From NCBI RefSeq assembly GCF_030247195.1, contig NC_080672.1, positions 184,822,310 through 184,886,309 on the forward strand: 64,000 nucleotides of DNA. Reading direction: 5' to 3'. The notes under the pieces were generated by a model that ran no database searches, was not told the DNA's origin, and saw only the letters and a program-made list of their open reading frames with translations. The DNA comes from Topomyia yanbarensis. Its lineage: Eukaryota; Arthropoda; Insecta; Diptera; Culicidae. The translations under genes were made by a program, and so were the position numbers. Positions within the stretch are counted from its first letter, which is position 1. The number at the start of each line of letters is the position of its first letter. Shown here one piece after another: positions 1-11,399 of this stretch.

Positions 1-3000
1 TTTAATTTTTTTGAGAATATCAGGAAATCATCGAGTTCCAATGAATCGGATCTGTTGAGTGGGGTCTCAAGAACGATTCAAAATGATTGGTTTGTAGTTT
101 TTCTACATAAAACTCTTATCCTCCATTTTTCCCAAGGCAAGTTCAAGAAAATCTATGAAAACACTTGAAATATATTTGAAAATTCAAAAATATTTAATTT
201 TTTTTTTGAGAATATCAGGAAATCATTGAGTTCCAATGTAGCGGATCTGTCGCGAGGGGTTTGAAGAACGATTCAAAATGATTGGTTTGTAGTTTTTCTA
301 CATGAAACTCTTATCCTCCGTTTTTTCCCAAGGCAAGTTCAAGAAAATCTATGAAAACACTTGAAATATATTTGAAAATTCAAAAATATTTAATTTATTT
401 GAGAATATCAGGAAATCATCGAGTTCCAATGAATCGGATCTGTTGAGTGGGGTCTCAAGAACGATTCAAATTGATTGGTTTGTAGTTTTTCTACATAAAA
501 CTCTTATCCTCCGTTTTTTCCCAAGGCAAGTTCAAGAAAATCTATACAAACACTTGAAATATATTTGAAAATTCAAAAATATTTAATTTTTTTGAGAATA
601 TCAGGAAATCATCGAGTTCCAATGAAGCGGATCTGTTGAGTGGGGTCTTAAGAACGATTCAAATTGATTGGTTTGTAGTTTTTCTACATAAAACTCTTAT
701 CAAGAAAATCTATGAAAACACTTGCAATATATTTGAAAATTCAAAAATATTTAATTTTTTTGAGAATATCAGGAAATCATCGAGTTCCAATGAAGCGGAT
801 CTGTTGCGAGGGGTCTCAATAACGAGTCAAAATGATTGGTTTGTAGTTTTTCTACATAAAACTCTTATCCTCCATTTTTTCCCAAGGCAAGTTCAAGAAA
901 ATCTATGAAAACACTTGAAATATATTTGAAAATTCAAAAATATTAATTTTTTTTTTGAGAATATCAGGAAATCATCGAGTTGCAATGAATCGGATCTGTT
1001 GAGTGGGGTCTCAAGAACGATTCAAAATGATTGGTTTGTAGTTTTTCTACATAAAACTCTTATCCTCCGTTTTTTCCCAAGGCAAGTTCAAGAAAATCTA
1101 TAAAAACACGAAATATATTTGAAAATTCAAAAATATTTTATTTTTTTGAGAATATCAGGAAATCATCGAGTTCCAATGAATCGGATCTGTTGAGTGGGGC
1201 CTCAAGAGCTATTTAAAATGATTGGTTTGTAGTTTTTCTACATAAAACTCTTATCCTCCGTTTTTTTTCCCAAGGCAAGTTCAAGAAAATCTATGAACAC
1301 ACTTGAAATATATTTGAAAATTCAAAAATATTTAATTTTTTTGAGAATATCAGGAAATCATCGAGTTCCAATGAAGCAGATCTGTTGAGTGGGGTCTCTA
1401 GAACGATTCAAAACGATTGGTTTGTAGTTTTTCTACATAAAACTCTTATCCTCCGTTTTTTCCCAAGGCAAGTTCAAGAAAATCTATGAAAACACTTGAA
1501 ATATATTTGAAAATTCAAAAATATTTAATTTTTTTGAGAATATCAGGAAATCATCGAGTTCCAATGAAGCGGATCTGTTGAGTGGGGTCTCTAGAACGAT
1601 TCAAAACGATTGGTTTGTAGTTTTTCTACATAAAACTCTTATCCTCCGTTTTTTCCCAAGGCAAGTTCAAGAAAATCTATGAAAACACTTGAAATATATT
1701 TGAAAATTCAAAAATATTTAATTTTTTTGAGAATATCAGAAAATCATCGAGTTCCAATGAATCGGATCTGTTGAGTGGGGTCTCAAGAACGATTCAAAAT
1801 GATTGGTTTGTAGTTTTTCTACATAAAACTCTTATCCTCCATTTTTTTCCCAAGGCAAGTTCAAGAAAATCTATGAAAACACTTGAAATATATTTGAAAA
1901 TTCAAAAATATTTAATTTTTTTGAGAATATCAGGAAATCATCGAGTTCCAATGAACCGGATCTGTTGAGTGGGGTCTCAAGAACGATTCAAAATGATTGG
2001 TTTGTAGTTTTTCTACATAAAACTCTTATCCTCCATTTTTTCCCAAGGCAAGTTCAAAAAAATCTATGAAAACACTTGAAATATATTTGAAAATTCAAAA
2101 ATATTAAATTTTTTTGAGAATATCAGGAAATCATCGAGTTCCAATGAATCGGATCTGTTGAGTGGGGTCTCAAGAACGATTCAAAATGATTGGTTTGTAG
2201 TTTTTCTACATAAAACTCTTATCCTCCATTTTTCCCAAGGCAAGTTCAAGAAAATCTATGAAAACATTTGAAATATATTTGAAAATTCAAAAATATTTAA
2301 TTTTTTTGAGAATATCAGGAAATCATCGAGTTTCAATGAATCGGATCTGTTGAGTGGGGTCTCAAGAACGATTCAAAATGATTGGTTTGTAGTTTTTCTA
2401 CATAAAACTCTTATCCTCCATTTTTTCCCAAGGCAAGTTCAAGAAAATCTATGAAAACACTTGAAATATATTTGAAAATTCAAAAATATTTAATTTTTTT
2501 GAGAATATCAGGAAATCATCGAGTTCCAATGAAGCGGATCTGTTGCGAGGGGTCTCAATAACGATTCAAATTGATTGGTTTGTAGTTTTTCTACATGAAA
2601 CTCTTATCAAGAAAATCTATGAAAACACTTGAAATATATTTGAAAATTCAAAAATATTTAATTTTTTTGAGAATATCAGGAAATCATCGAGTTCCAATGA
2701 AGTGGATCTGTTGCGAGGGGTCTCAATAACGATTCAAAATGATTGGTTTGTAGTTTTTCTTCATAAAACTCTTATCCTCCGTTTTTTCCCAAGGCAAGTT
2801 CGAGAAAATCTATGAAAACACTTGAAATATATTTGAAAATTCAGAAATATTTTATTTTTTTGAGAATATCAGGAAATCATCGAGTTCCAATGAAGCGGAT
2901 CTATTGACGCGGGTCTCAAGAACGATTCAAAATGATTGGTTTGTAGTTTTTCTACATAAAACTCTTATCCTCCGTTTTTTCCCAAGGCAAGTTCAAGAAA

Positions 3001-3860
3001 ATCTATGAAAACACTTGGAATATATTTGAAATTTCAAAAATATTTAATTTTTTTGAGAATATCAGGAAATCATCGAGTTCCAATGAAGCGGATCTGTTGA
3101 GTGGGGTCTCAAGAGCTATTTGAAATGATTGGTTTGTAGTTTTTCTTCATAAAACTCTTATCCTCCGTTTTTTCTCAAGGCAAGTTCAAGAAAATCTATG
3201 AAAACTCTTGAAATATATTTGAAAATTCAAAAATATTTAATTTTTTTTGTGAATATCAGGAAATCATCGAGTTCCAATGAAGCGGATCTGTTGAGTGGGG
3301 TCTCAAGAGCTATTTGAAATGATTGGTTTATAGTTTTTCTACATAAAACTCTTATCCTCCGTTTTTCCCAAGGCAAGTTCAAGAAAATCTATGAAAACAC
3401 TTGGAATATATTTGAAAATTCAAAAATAGTTAATTTTTTTGAGAATATCAGGAAATCATCGAGTTCCAATGAATCGGATCTGTTGAGTGGGGTCTCAAGA
3501 ACGATTCAAAGTGATTGGTTTGTAGTTTTTCTACATAAAACTCTTATCCTCCGTTTTTTCCCAAGGCAAGTTCAAGAAAATCTATGAAAACACTTGAAAT
3601 ATATTTGAAAATTCAAAAATATTTAATTTTTTTGAGAATATCAGGAAATCAGCGAGTTTCAATGAAACGGATCTGTTGCGTGGGGTCTTAAGAACGATTC
3701 AAAATGATTGGTTTGTAGTTTTTCTACATAAAACTCTTATCCTTATCCAATATAGCGGATCTGTTGCGTGGGATCTCAAGAATGATTTGAAATGATTATT
3801 TTGTAGTTTTGCTTCATTAACCTCTTATCCTCCGTTTTCTCCCAAGGCAGGATTTGGCAA
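1..3860. repeat. 193-bp satellite array, about 20 units
   Basis: The block beginning GAGAATATCAGGAAATCAT recurs at about 13, 208, 401, 594, 762, 957, 1148, 1343, 1536, 1729, 1923, 2116, 2308, 2501, 2669, 2862, 3054, 3249, 3441 and 3634, giving a period near 193 bp. The units that begin at 594 and 2501 are only 168 bp because about 25 bp (the CCTCCG...GGCAAGTT part) is missing. The array runs off the left edge and ends in a degenerate partial unit around 3741-3860. Short ORFs here are satellite-encoded and not credible genes. Confidence 0.95.
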
Positions 3861-4469
3861 ATTAATAAAAGTAGCATATGCCCTTTATGAACACACTCAA
3901 TTATGTTTGCTCATTCGATTTAATAAAAAATCACAAATTATCACTATTTAAACAATTAAAATGGTTATTTGATTAAATTGTGCATCATGCTTCGAAATTC
4001 TGTAGTTATTCTCCATTCAGTGATGTCCCTGGTGTAAAAGAGATTTTGCTCGATCCCAACAAACAATATGATTGTCAACAGTTTTCATCGAATTAGCCAA
4101 CAATTGCATGAGAATATTACATAAATGGAAAGAATGTAATATTTCCTACCTGTTTCAACAGTTGTTTGTTTATTAGACAGCATGCAAGACTTATCCTCTA
4201 ACGATTTGCAGTTATCCTCCAAATCACCCTACAACAGCATAATTTACAGCTCATTTTGTAAGGTTCTGGTACAAACTTTTTTTCGCCATCTATAGCAACC
4301 ATATTTAATTTAAATTTAATGAAAAAAGTACATTGTTTTGATGAAAAGTACAAGTACTTTGAATCCCTGCAATTAGTTTCACGTTTAAATGCACAGAAAG
4401 CTTATCATCCGTCGATTTGTAGCTCTCCTCCAAAACCCTACAACAGCATAAAAAATATTTGGAGGATAA
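3861..4469. other. AT-rich spacer with a short duplicated motif
   Basis: No gene is seen. A block of about 60 bp ending CCCTACAACAGCATAA occurs twice, near 4190-4255 and 4400-4452. Both copies carry TTATCCTC or TTATCATCC and CTCCTCC/ATCCTCC words that resemble the CTTATCCTCC part of the satellite to the left. Confidence 0.5.
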
Positions 4470-5485
4470 ATGGAGGATAACTACAAACCGCTCAAGATCT
4501 TTATTTCACAGGACGTCAGGTTACCAGAGGAACAAGACGAAATCGTGCGGAAGGTGCACGAGTACGCACACAGAGGAACGAAAGAAAATAAACAACAAAT
4601 CCTTTCGGATTGTTTTTTCCCGGAAATTGACAAAAAGTTAAAAAATTTCATTAACAACTGTCTTATCTGCAAGAAATGCAAATACGACAGGAAACCTCCA
4701 AAATTAATACAAAAAACGAATGATACAAATCATTCCTTCCAAAAGATTCATATCGACATTTTTTTCATCAAAGGCAGAAAAATACTAACAGTAGTCGACG
4801 CGTTTTCGAAATTCGCAAACGTGATACCTCTTGAAACAAGAACAATCATTCATCTTAAAAGAGCAATCACGGAGCACATTCGAGTTTTTGGCAGACCGGA
4901 AGTAATAGTTTGCGATTAAGAGCCTGGCTTCACTTCAAAAGATTTTATCGGTTTTCTCCAGGACCTAAACATTGAATTACACCACGCGAGTTCTAGTAAC
5001 TCTAACGGAATAGTGGAATGTTTCCACTCGACGCTAATTGAATTATTCAGGACCATGAATCACAAACACACGGACTTGGAACTCAATGACAGAATGAACA
5101 TTTTGGTCGACTTGTACAATAACACGATACGTTCTGCTACAGGTTTTAAACCCCGTCAGGTAATCTTCAATTACCAGAACAAAACGAACGCTGACGACTT
5201 ATATCAAAAATATCAAAAGACCCAATCGGCTATTTTAGTCATGATGAAGAAAAGAAAAAAAAACAAGTAGAAGAGGAGAACAAGAGGAAATCATTACCAA
5301 AATAGCTAGACCAGGGCAAAGACGTATACGTTAAAGTCACTCAACGAATTACAAAAGACAAAGAACCCTACAAAATCTCTAGAGTACAAGAAAATAATGA
5401 GCTAACTTTCAAAGATTCGTTTGGAGTAAAAATTCACAAAAAAATATGGGTGGGTAATGTCAGAGACATAACCGGAGTGAAGTAG
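4470..5485 (+). pseudogene. Ty3/gypsy-type retroelement integrase, decayed 3' part of pol
   Basis: The first reading frame (4470-4919) contains an HHCC zinc-binding region (HEYAHRG, then CLICKKC) followed by the integrase core (HIDIFF with the first catalytic Asp, TVVDAFSKFANVIPLETR). It ends in a TAA at 4917-4919 immediately after the second catalytic Asp (VIVCD). The same frame resumes and runs to 5270, and includes GIVECFHSTL with the catalytic Glu. A shift in an A-rich run near 5250-5270 moves the C-terminal domain (KIWVGNVRDI near its end) to another frame, with a TAG at 5303-5305, finishing at 5485. Everything upstream of integrase (gag, protease, RT, RNase H) is absent and no LTR is visible. 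A dead fragment; the exact clade is uncertain, although errantivirus-like elements fit best. Confidence 0.85.
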
Positions 5486-5499
5486 AATACACTTAAGTT

Positions 5500-6142
5500 T
5501 TTTTTACGCGGTTTTTTTTGCGCGGTATTTTTGCACGGTTTTTTACGCGGATTTTGAAATTTACGCGGTTTTCATTTACGCGGATTTTGAAATTTACGCG
5601 GTTTTCATTTACGCGGATTTTGAAATTTACGCGGTTTTCATTTACGCGGATTTTGAAATTTACGCGGTTTTCATTTACGCGGTTTTTGAAATTTACGCGG
5701 TATCCATTTACGCAGATTTCGGAATTTACGCGGTATCCATCAACGAGGTTCCCTTTATCGCGGATTCTTAAATTTAAGTGGTCTTCATTTACGCGGATTT
5801 TGAAATTTACGCGGTTTTCATTTACGCGGATTTTGAAATTTACGCGGTTTTCATTTACGCGGATTTTGAAATTTACGCGGTTTTCATTTACGCGGTTTTC
5901 ATTTACGCGGTTTTTGAAATTTACGCGGTTTCCATTTACGCAGATTTCGGAATTTACGCGGTATCCATCAACGAGGTTCCCTTTATCGCGGATTCTTAAA
6001 TTTAAGTGGTCTTCATTTACGCGGATTTTGAAATTTACGCGGTTTTCATTAACGCGGATTTTGAAATTTACGCGGTTTTCATTTACGCGGATTTTGAAAT
6101 TTACGCGGTTTTTATTTACGCGGTTTTCATTTACGCGGCCTG
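5500..6142. repeat. ACGCGG-rich minisatellite
   Basis: Units of about 16-17 bp alternate (TTTACGCGGATTTTGAAA then TTTACGCGGTTTTCA), making a ~33-bp dimer repeated many times. A longer diverged block (CGCAGATTTCGG ... CAACGAGGTTCCC ... TTAAGTGGTCTTC) occurs twice, about 5700-5790 and 5930-6013, so a ~230-bp higher period is also present. Because the unit is nearly stop-free, it gives long meaningless ORFs on both strands. Confidence 0.93.
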
Positions 6143-6189
6143 TATCCCCCGCATAAAAAACCACTGTACACTTTGGCTTTTATAACTTT

Positions 6190-6550
6190 CTGCAAATCTG
6201 AATAGACCAATCAGCGAACTGCATTGCAATCGAGCAAATTTACCTGCCAAAAAAACCATTTCCCGAAAGGAAATTCTCTGCGGAAGTACTCCTGGAACAA
6301 ACAATTTCTATGCGATTTTGTGGTCTTTGGCATATACGTAGGTTCTTGGGAGTATTTTTGGAATGATCAAGTTGTTTTCCAATTTGCAATATTCTTTGAA
6401 AATATTGTTGAAATCTTATGGATGGAGGCACGAAAACGAGCGAGAGAGCGATAGTAATATCGGCCGGTAGGGTCTTTCGTCATTCGTTTGACCGTCGTCA
6501 TATTACGAATACCAGCATCAGAGCAGTAGCAGATCAACATCTTTCGCTAC
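6190..6550 (+). other. Histone H3 5' flank (relic promoter region)
   Basis: This stretch (GACCAATCAGCGAACTG, CCAAAAAAACCATTTCCCG, GAAAATATTGTTGAA, CGAAAACGAGCGAGAGAGCG) recurs before the second H3 relic at about 10575-11168. Parts recur before the H3 relics at 49.2, 57.5 and 58.5 kb, so it is spacer/promoter DNA of a histone repeat. No clear TATA box is seen in this copy. Confidence 0.6.
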
Positions 6551-6717
6551 ATGGCCCGTACCAAACAGACCGCTCCTAAGTCCACCGGAGAAAAGGCTTC
6601 CCGCAAGCAGATGGCAACGAAGGCCGTGTTAAAGTACCCCAGTCACGGTTGGCGTTAAGAAGCCTCATCGCTGCCGAACAGAAACTGTCGCCCTTCGAGA
6701 AATTCACAGCTATCAGA
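6551..6717 (+). pseudogene. Histone H3 pseudogene (copy 1), N-terminal half
   Basis: The ATG at 6551 opens a frame reading MARTKQTAPKSTGEKASRKQ, a slightly altered H3 tail that keeps Lys4, Lys9, Lys14 and Lys18. Soon after, matches to the following H3 segment ([28 protein letters not shown]) continue only with small indels that change frame. Homology stops after the 'YQ' of that segment and runs directly into 3' non-coding DNA, so about the last half of H3 has been deleted. The copy at 11169 has the same truncation point, meaning the two relics come from one already broken ancestor. Normal H3 is 136 codons; this is not a functional histone. Confidence 0.85.
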
Positions 6718-6753
6718 AATAAATTGTTACCCAAAATATACCACAAACCAACG

Positions 6754-6769
6754 GATTCTTTTCAGGACC
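6754..6769 (+). terminator. Degenerate histone mRNA 3' stem-loop
   Basis: GATTCTTTTCAGGACC resembles the metazoan replication-dependent histone stem-loop (6-bp stem, TTTC loop). The outer pairs are imperfect in this copy. It lies about 40 bp after the H3 relic, as expected for the 3' processing signal. Confidence 0.65.
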
Positions 6770-6818
6770 AGCCATTTACATTCCAGTAAGATATAAATGA
6801 AATTTTCATTTTCCATTG

Positions 6819-9159
6819 CTCTATGGTCCCAAATCTGTATTTAGGAAGACAAAACTGTTTGCGCCAAAACCGTTGGTTTTAGATATATAGTATCTTCAGC
6901 AAACTTTGTTAATACTTTCTTGCCGATTTTTATATATTAGTTGAATTAGGGTGGTCCTTATGGTTATGGTGTTCAAAGTATTAACTTCTTAGATATGTAA
7001 AATTCAGCTACATAATGTTCTGCGAAGTTATAAATCAATTAAATTGAAGCACCTTTTGCGAAGAAACTATGTGGCTATCTCAAATGGTACATGTGCTACG
7101 ATTTTTGCAATATTTAAGGTAGGGTGGCTCTTTAAAAATTGGTTTTCTATTAATATATTTTTATGTGTTAATTTCTCGCTAATACTTTGTTCTAAAGGTT
7201 TTCAGAACTTTTGTAAATGCACATTTTTTCCGAAGCAATGAAGTTTCTATCTCTTTTGTTTGCATAGTTACAGGCGATTTTCAAAACAAAAATGGTTTTT
7301 TTTCAAAGCTATATATCTTCCAACATTGCAAATGGATTTTCAATTTTTTAAATTCGTTTGAAAGATCGGAACTTTTGTAGTTTTTGGTGAAAAAGCTGCG
7401 AGAGCCTTATTTCTGTAAAATAAATAATTAATTTTTGAAAATGGTGAATTTTTCAACAAAAATCGTTAATAACTTTTCAAATAGACGAGATAATAACTTT
7501 GTTGCTTCAGCAAAAATATTCGCCATGCAAAGTTCTAAAAGTGCTGCAAACAAAGTATTTACGATAATTCAATGTATGAAGTGACAAATGAAAAATAGTG
7601 ATTTTAAGGGGTCACGTTTTCAACGTTCTCTCTTATGGTAAAATCAACTGAGAAATAGTCAATGTGTGTTATAATGAAAATCTATTGAATATGTGACACT
7701 GTTTGAAAACACAACATTTTACCGTACAACTACATGTTAGCGTGAATTCACAATAGTGTTAATAGCGTACTATAGTAAACTCTAAATAAAAGTTATCTAT
7801 TACGGGGCCAATAAATCAAGTACCGTCATCATGCATCATATAGATGCTAGGGAATTATGCTTTATGAGTTATTTTACCAGCTCGCGGTTAGCGATTTTCA
7901 GACCTCTTACTTTTATTTGTTTTGAAGTAACAAAAAATTGAGAATTTTCCCTTTACTTACCCACAGCCGTCAGTATAGTCGATAATTAATTTATACTTTC
8001 AAACATTGCATAAATGTTGGAAAAGCATACAATAATTTCCGCTGCTATGAATAACAAACTCGTTTCAATACTTTATTTTAAGATAAAAAGACGTGAAGTA
8101 AAATATTTTCTTTCTAGCACTCGTTTTGAGTACTAGTCCAAACCAAAAAGGATTTACTTAAGTGAGCATAGATAACTTTTGTTGGCCGATTTTGAATTAA
8201 CGATAGTTTGCAGCTAACATTACTGTAAATCCACTGTACTATTTAGATGTACGGTAGATTGTTCTTTCAAAAACGTTTACAAATCCAATAGAATTGCCAT
8301 GACATTCGGTATTATCACACTCCATGACTATTTCTCAGTTGATTTTACCATAAGAGATTGAACGTTGAAAACGTGACCCCTTAAAATCACTATTTCTCAT
8401 TTGTCGCTTCGTACATTGATTTATCGTATATAGTTTGTTTGCAGCTTTTTTAGAACTTTGTATGGCGAATATTTTTGCTGAAGCAACAAAGTTATTATCT
8501 CGTCTATTTGAAAAGTTTTTTGTTGAAAAATACACCATTTTCAAAAATTAATTATTTATTTTACAGAAATAACGCTCCCGCAGCTTTTTCACCAAAAACT
8601 ACAAAAGTTCCGATCTTTCAAATGAATTTAAAAGATTGAAAATCCATTTGCAATGTTGGAAGATATACAGCTTTGAAAAAAACCATTTTTGTTTTGAAAA
8701 TCGCCTGTAACTATGCAAACAAAAGAGATAGAAACTTCATTGCTTCGGAAAAAATGTGCATTTACAAAAGTTCTAAAAACCTTTGGAACAAAGTATTAGC
8801 GAGAAATTAACACATAAAAAGATATTAATAGAAAACCAATTTTTAAAGAGCCACCATACCTTAAATATTGCAAAAATCATAGCACATGGACCATTTAAGA
8901 TAGCCACATAGTTTCTTCGGAAAAGTTGCTTCAATTTAATTGATTTATAACTTCGCAGAACATTATGTAGCTGAATTTTACATATCTAAGAAGTTGATAC
9001 TTTGAACACCCTAACCATAAGGACCACCCTAACTCAACTAATATAAAAAAATCGGCAAGAAAGTACTAACAAAGTTTGCTGAAGATACTATATATCTAAA
9101 ACCAACGATTTTGGCGCAAACAGTTTTGTCTTCCTAAATACAGCTTTGGGACTATAGTG
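6819..9159. mobile_element. Long inverted-repeat (fold-back) DNA element, 2.34 kb
   Basis: Left terminus CTCTATGGTCCCAAA pairs with right terminus TTTGGGACTATAGTG, and inverted similarity continues for about 800 bp into both sides (6819-7640 against 8325-9159). The spacer between is about 680 bp. The 5-bp CATTG flanks it on both sides (6814-6818 and 9160-9164). The flanks rejoin into spacer DNA that is continuous in the paralogous histone copy near 11440-11500. No transposase is encoded. The CACTAT(A/G)G end plus 5-bp duplication recalls Transib-type elements, which is a tentative assignment. Confidence 0.8.
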
Positions 9160-9164
9160 CATTG

Positions 9165-9816
9165 CATTACCATTCCGGCTAGAATTACTATCAACCTTGA
9201 TGATGCTGTGCGGCGAGGGGCACTAGTTTTCATTATAGTGGAAAATTTAGATTTGCGCATTTTTACACAAGTTTTTCAGCTGTGCTGTTTTCAAAAAAGT
9301 TGTAGTTGCATTCAAAATAATATAGTTTACTTCTATTGTCAGAGGTGGACGAACGAAAATTAGACTAGTCAAATGGTACGGACCAACCACTACTTTCACA
9401 ATATCCGTTATTTTCAGCAAATTGTACATTCTACAGAATTAGTCACAACTATTTCCAATCAGCGCAAAAATCGAAGGTTTTCATTCAGTACAACAGCAGA
9501 TTTTCACTATTAGAAAAACAGGCAACATTCTGGCCGAAAATTTTGAAACGGAGAACCTATATCTAAACGTTAGAAAACGTTCGATTTTTGTAAATTGAAT
9601 CATTACACTAACCTGTCTACAAATTACACAAATAACATTTTGAATTTGTGCCATTCTACGTGAAAGCGACGATATTGTTCACAAGTGGCTCACTTACCAT
9701 CCAACGCTCTTGGCAAGCCACTTTCTGATGCTTGTAATAACAAAACTTCAATTCGATTCTTTGTCGATAAATTGATGGCCCTGAAAAGGGCGTTTTGTTT
9801 GGGCAGTGTTCGAAAT
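9165..9816. repeat. Histone-cluster spacer, duplicated at 11455-12109
   Basis: The blocks GATGATGCTGTGCGGCG, GCGCATTTTTACACAAG, GGACCAACCACT and TCAGCGCAAAAATCG, together with the run into the H2B relic, are repeated at 11455-12109 with scattered differences. This shows a segmental duplication of the H3-H2B interval. No gene seen. Confidence 0.8.
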
Positions 9817-10075
9817 TTACTTGGAGCTGGTGTATATGGTAACAGTTTTGGTGCCATCTCAGACGGCGTGCTTGGCCAACTCTTCTGACAGCAGCAAACG
9901 GACGGCGGCTTGAATTTCGCGGGAGGTTATTGTCAAGCGCTTGTTGTAATGAGTCAGGCGGGACACCTCGTTTGCAATGCGTTCGAAAATGTCTAATAAA
10001 TCTGTTAATGATGCTCGACGAGACTTTGGTATCTGGATGGACCTCTTTCAGCACCTTGTAGATGTAGATGTACAT
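9817..10075 (-). pseudogene. Histone H2B pseudogene (copy 1)
   Basis: Read on the minus strand, it starts [16 protein letters not shown], matching the H2B alpha-1/loop region. The middle shows frame changes. It ends with matches to the H2B C-terminus ([32 protein letters not shown]) and a TAA at 9817-9819. The basic N-terminal tail (about 30-40 residues) is missing, and the internal indels and an in-frame TGA inactivate it. It is divergently oriented to the H2A relic at 10232, the usual insect H2A/H2B arrangement. Confidence 0.88.
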
Positions 10076-10105
10076 TTTCAGTTACGATGCTGCAACTGCA
10101 AACGA

Positions 10106-10140
10106 ACTGATCGTGAACAACAGCATGCTGCGTTTTTATA
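10106..10140 (-). promoter_or_regulatory. Relic H2B core promoter: TATA box and TCAGT initiator
   Basis: On the minus strand TATAAAAA (10133-10140) is followed about 30 bp downstream by TCAGTTCG, an arthropod initiator (TCAGT at 10106-10110). The same pair is preserved upstream of the second H2B copy at 12259-12293. The spacing is right for an RNA polymerase II core promoter of a histone gene. Confidence 0.6.
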
Positions 10141-10231
10141 CCTGACTACATCACAACGTAAGCTCGTCCTTTTTTTGTTGTCCTCAATATGTATTCTTCG
10201 CAGCTCCTCCCCTTCGTTGGTCGATACACAA

Positions 10232-10470
10232 GCAAATTGTGTTGAACGCGTCGGAGTGCCGTTTACTTAGTAGCTGTAATGGAATACCTGCTACTAAAGT
10301 GTTGAAATTGGAAGGAAATGCTGCCCGTGACAACAAAAAGACGAATTATCCCACGTCTTCAGCAGCTGGCGATTCGTAACATCGAAAAGTTGAACAAACA
10401 AGTGACCATTGCTCAAAAACAAAACATCCAATCAGGAGTGCTGCCCAAGATGACCGAAAAGAAAGCTTAA
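10232..10470 (+). pseudogene. Histone H2A pseudogene
   Basis: Plus-strand matches to H2A run from VERVGVP through VMEYL, EGNAARDNKKTRIIPRHL and VTIAQ to MTEKKA and a TAA at 10468-10470. In-frame stops and indels lie between them (for example TAG-TAG after PFT near 10266). The N-terminal histone-fold helix is missing. It forms a head-to-head pair with the H2B relic at 9817-10075. Non-functional, but the C-terminal 50 residues are easily recognised. Confidence 0.88.
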
Positions 10471-10517
10471 ATCGAACGCTGAAACTCGCAAATGAAATTC
10501 ATATTGCTGTAAAAACT

Positions 10518-10532
10518 ATCCTTTTCAGGACG
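10518..10532 (+). terminator. Degenerate histone 3' stem-loop after H2A
   Basis: ATCCTTTTCAGGACG lies about 50 bp after the H2A stop. The inner stem TCCT/AGGA and loop TTTC agree with the histone processing stem-loop; the outer pairs are lost. Confidence 0.6.
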
Positions 10533-11168
10533 ATCACACATTTTTGATTATGAACAAAATTGAAATTGCGAATCTGAATGGGCCAATCGACGAACTGAAT
10601 TTCTATCGAGCAAATTTACCCGCCAAAAAACCATTTCCCGACAGAAAATCCTGTGCTGGAACAGCAATTTCTTTGCGATTTTGTCATCTTTTGCACATAG
10701 GGTGAAGTGCCTATTTTCACCATATTAAGGAGGGCGCCTCACTGATTCATTAATTACTCGGCCTACAAACAATGGAATGCGTACAAATTGGCATCAACAG
10801 CTTTGCTTCGTTGTTAAGTACCAAGATAATAACACACATGCGCTGAAAACAGTGAAATTCTCGTGATTGAGCGCAACGAAAACACAAATCGAGTGCCCCT
10901 ATTGTTGCGCTACCATTTGACTCAATGCGTTAAACAAAGATGGCAGACACTGCTCTAACCACCGGCTTTAAATGGGTAGCGCAATAATAGAAACATAGCG
11001 ATAATGGGCTCATCGCCCTATATAGTTTATTTGGAGTATTTTTGGAATTATTTGCAACATTCTTTGAAAATATTGTTGAACTTTTATAAATGAAGGGACG
11101 AAAACGAGCGTTTGATCATCGTCCTACTACCCGCATCAGAGAAGTAGCAGATCAGCATTTTTCGCTAC
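10533..11168. repeat. Histone spacer leading into H3 copy 2
   Basis: Paralogous to 6190-6550 (CCAATCGACGAACTGAATT, AAAAAACCATTTCCCG, TTCTTTGAAAATATTGTTGAA), with about 330 bp of extra unrelated sequence inserted around 10695-11025. No gene seen. Confidence 0.6.
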
Positions 11169-11337
11169 ATGGCCTGTATCAAACAGACCGGTCGTAAGTC
11201 CACCGGAGGAAAGCCTCCCCGCAAGCAGTAAGCAACGAAGGCCGTGTAAAAGTGCCCCAGTCACGGTTGGCGTTAGGAAGCCTAATCGCTACTGAACAGA
11301 AACTGTCGCCCTGCGAGAAATTCACAGCTATCAGCAA
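11169..11337 (+). pseudogene. Histone H3 pseudogene (copy 2), N-terminal half
   Basis: The ATG at 11169 begins an H3 tail (MACIKQTGRKSTGGKPPRKQ) that terminates at a TAA after about 20 codons. H3 similarity continues through SAPVT-like and KPNR-like segments to the same 'YQ' truncation point as copy 1. It lacks the globular C-terminal half and is a duplicate of an already truncated relic. Confidence 0.85.
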
Positions 11338-11383
11338 TCGAGCGGGCCTAAATTGTGATCCAAAATAAACCACAAACCAACAA

Positions 11384-11398
11384 GTTCTTTTCGGGACC
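11384..11398 (+). terminator. Histone 3' stem-loop relic
   Basis: GTTCTTTTCGGGACC, positioned as in copy 1 after the H3 relic. One loop-closing base differs from the consensus (CGGG instead of CAGG). Confidence 0.55.
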
Positions 11399-11399
11399 A

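Noticed and set aside
1..3860. CRISPR-like array of regular repeats
   Set aside because: Units are tandem and contiguous at 193 bp with no unique spacers, in a eukaryotic context; a satellite.
5493..6164. 212- and 223-codon repeat proteins (FTRILKFTR, NRVNFKIRV)
   Set aside because: Open in several frames on both strands because the minisatellite unit lacks stops; no start context or homology.
9656..10075. A single 139-codon novel protein on the minus strand
   Set aside because: Its two ends match H2B in different frames; it is a frame-shifted H2B relic, not a new gene.
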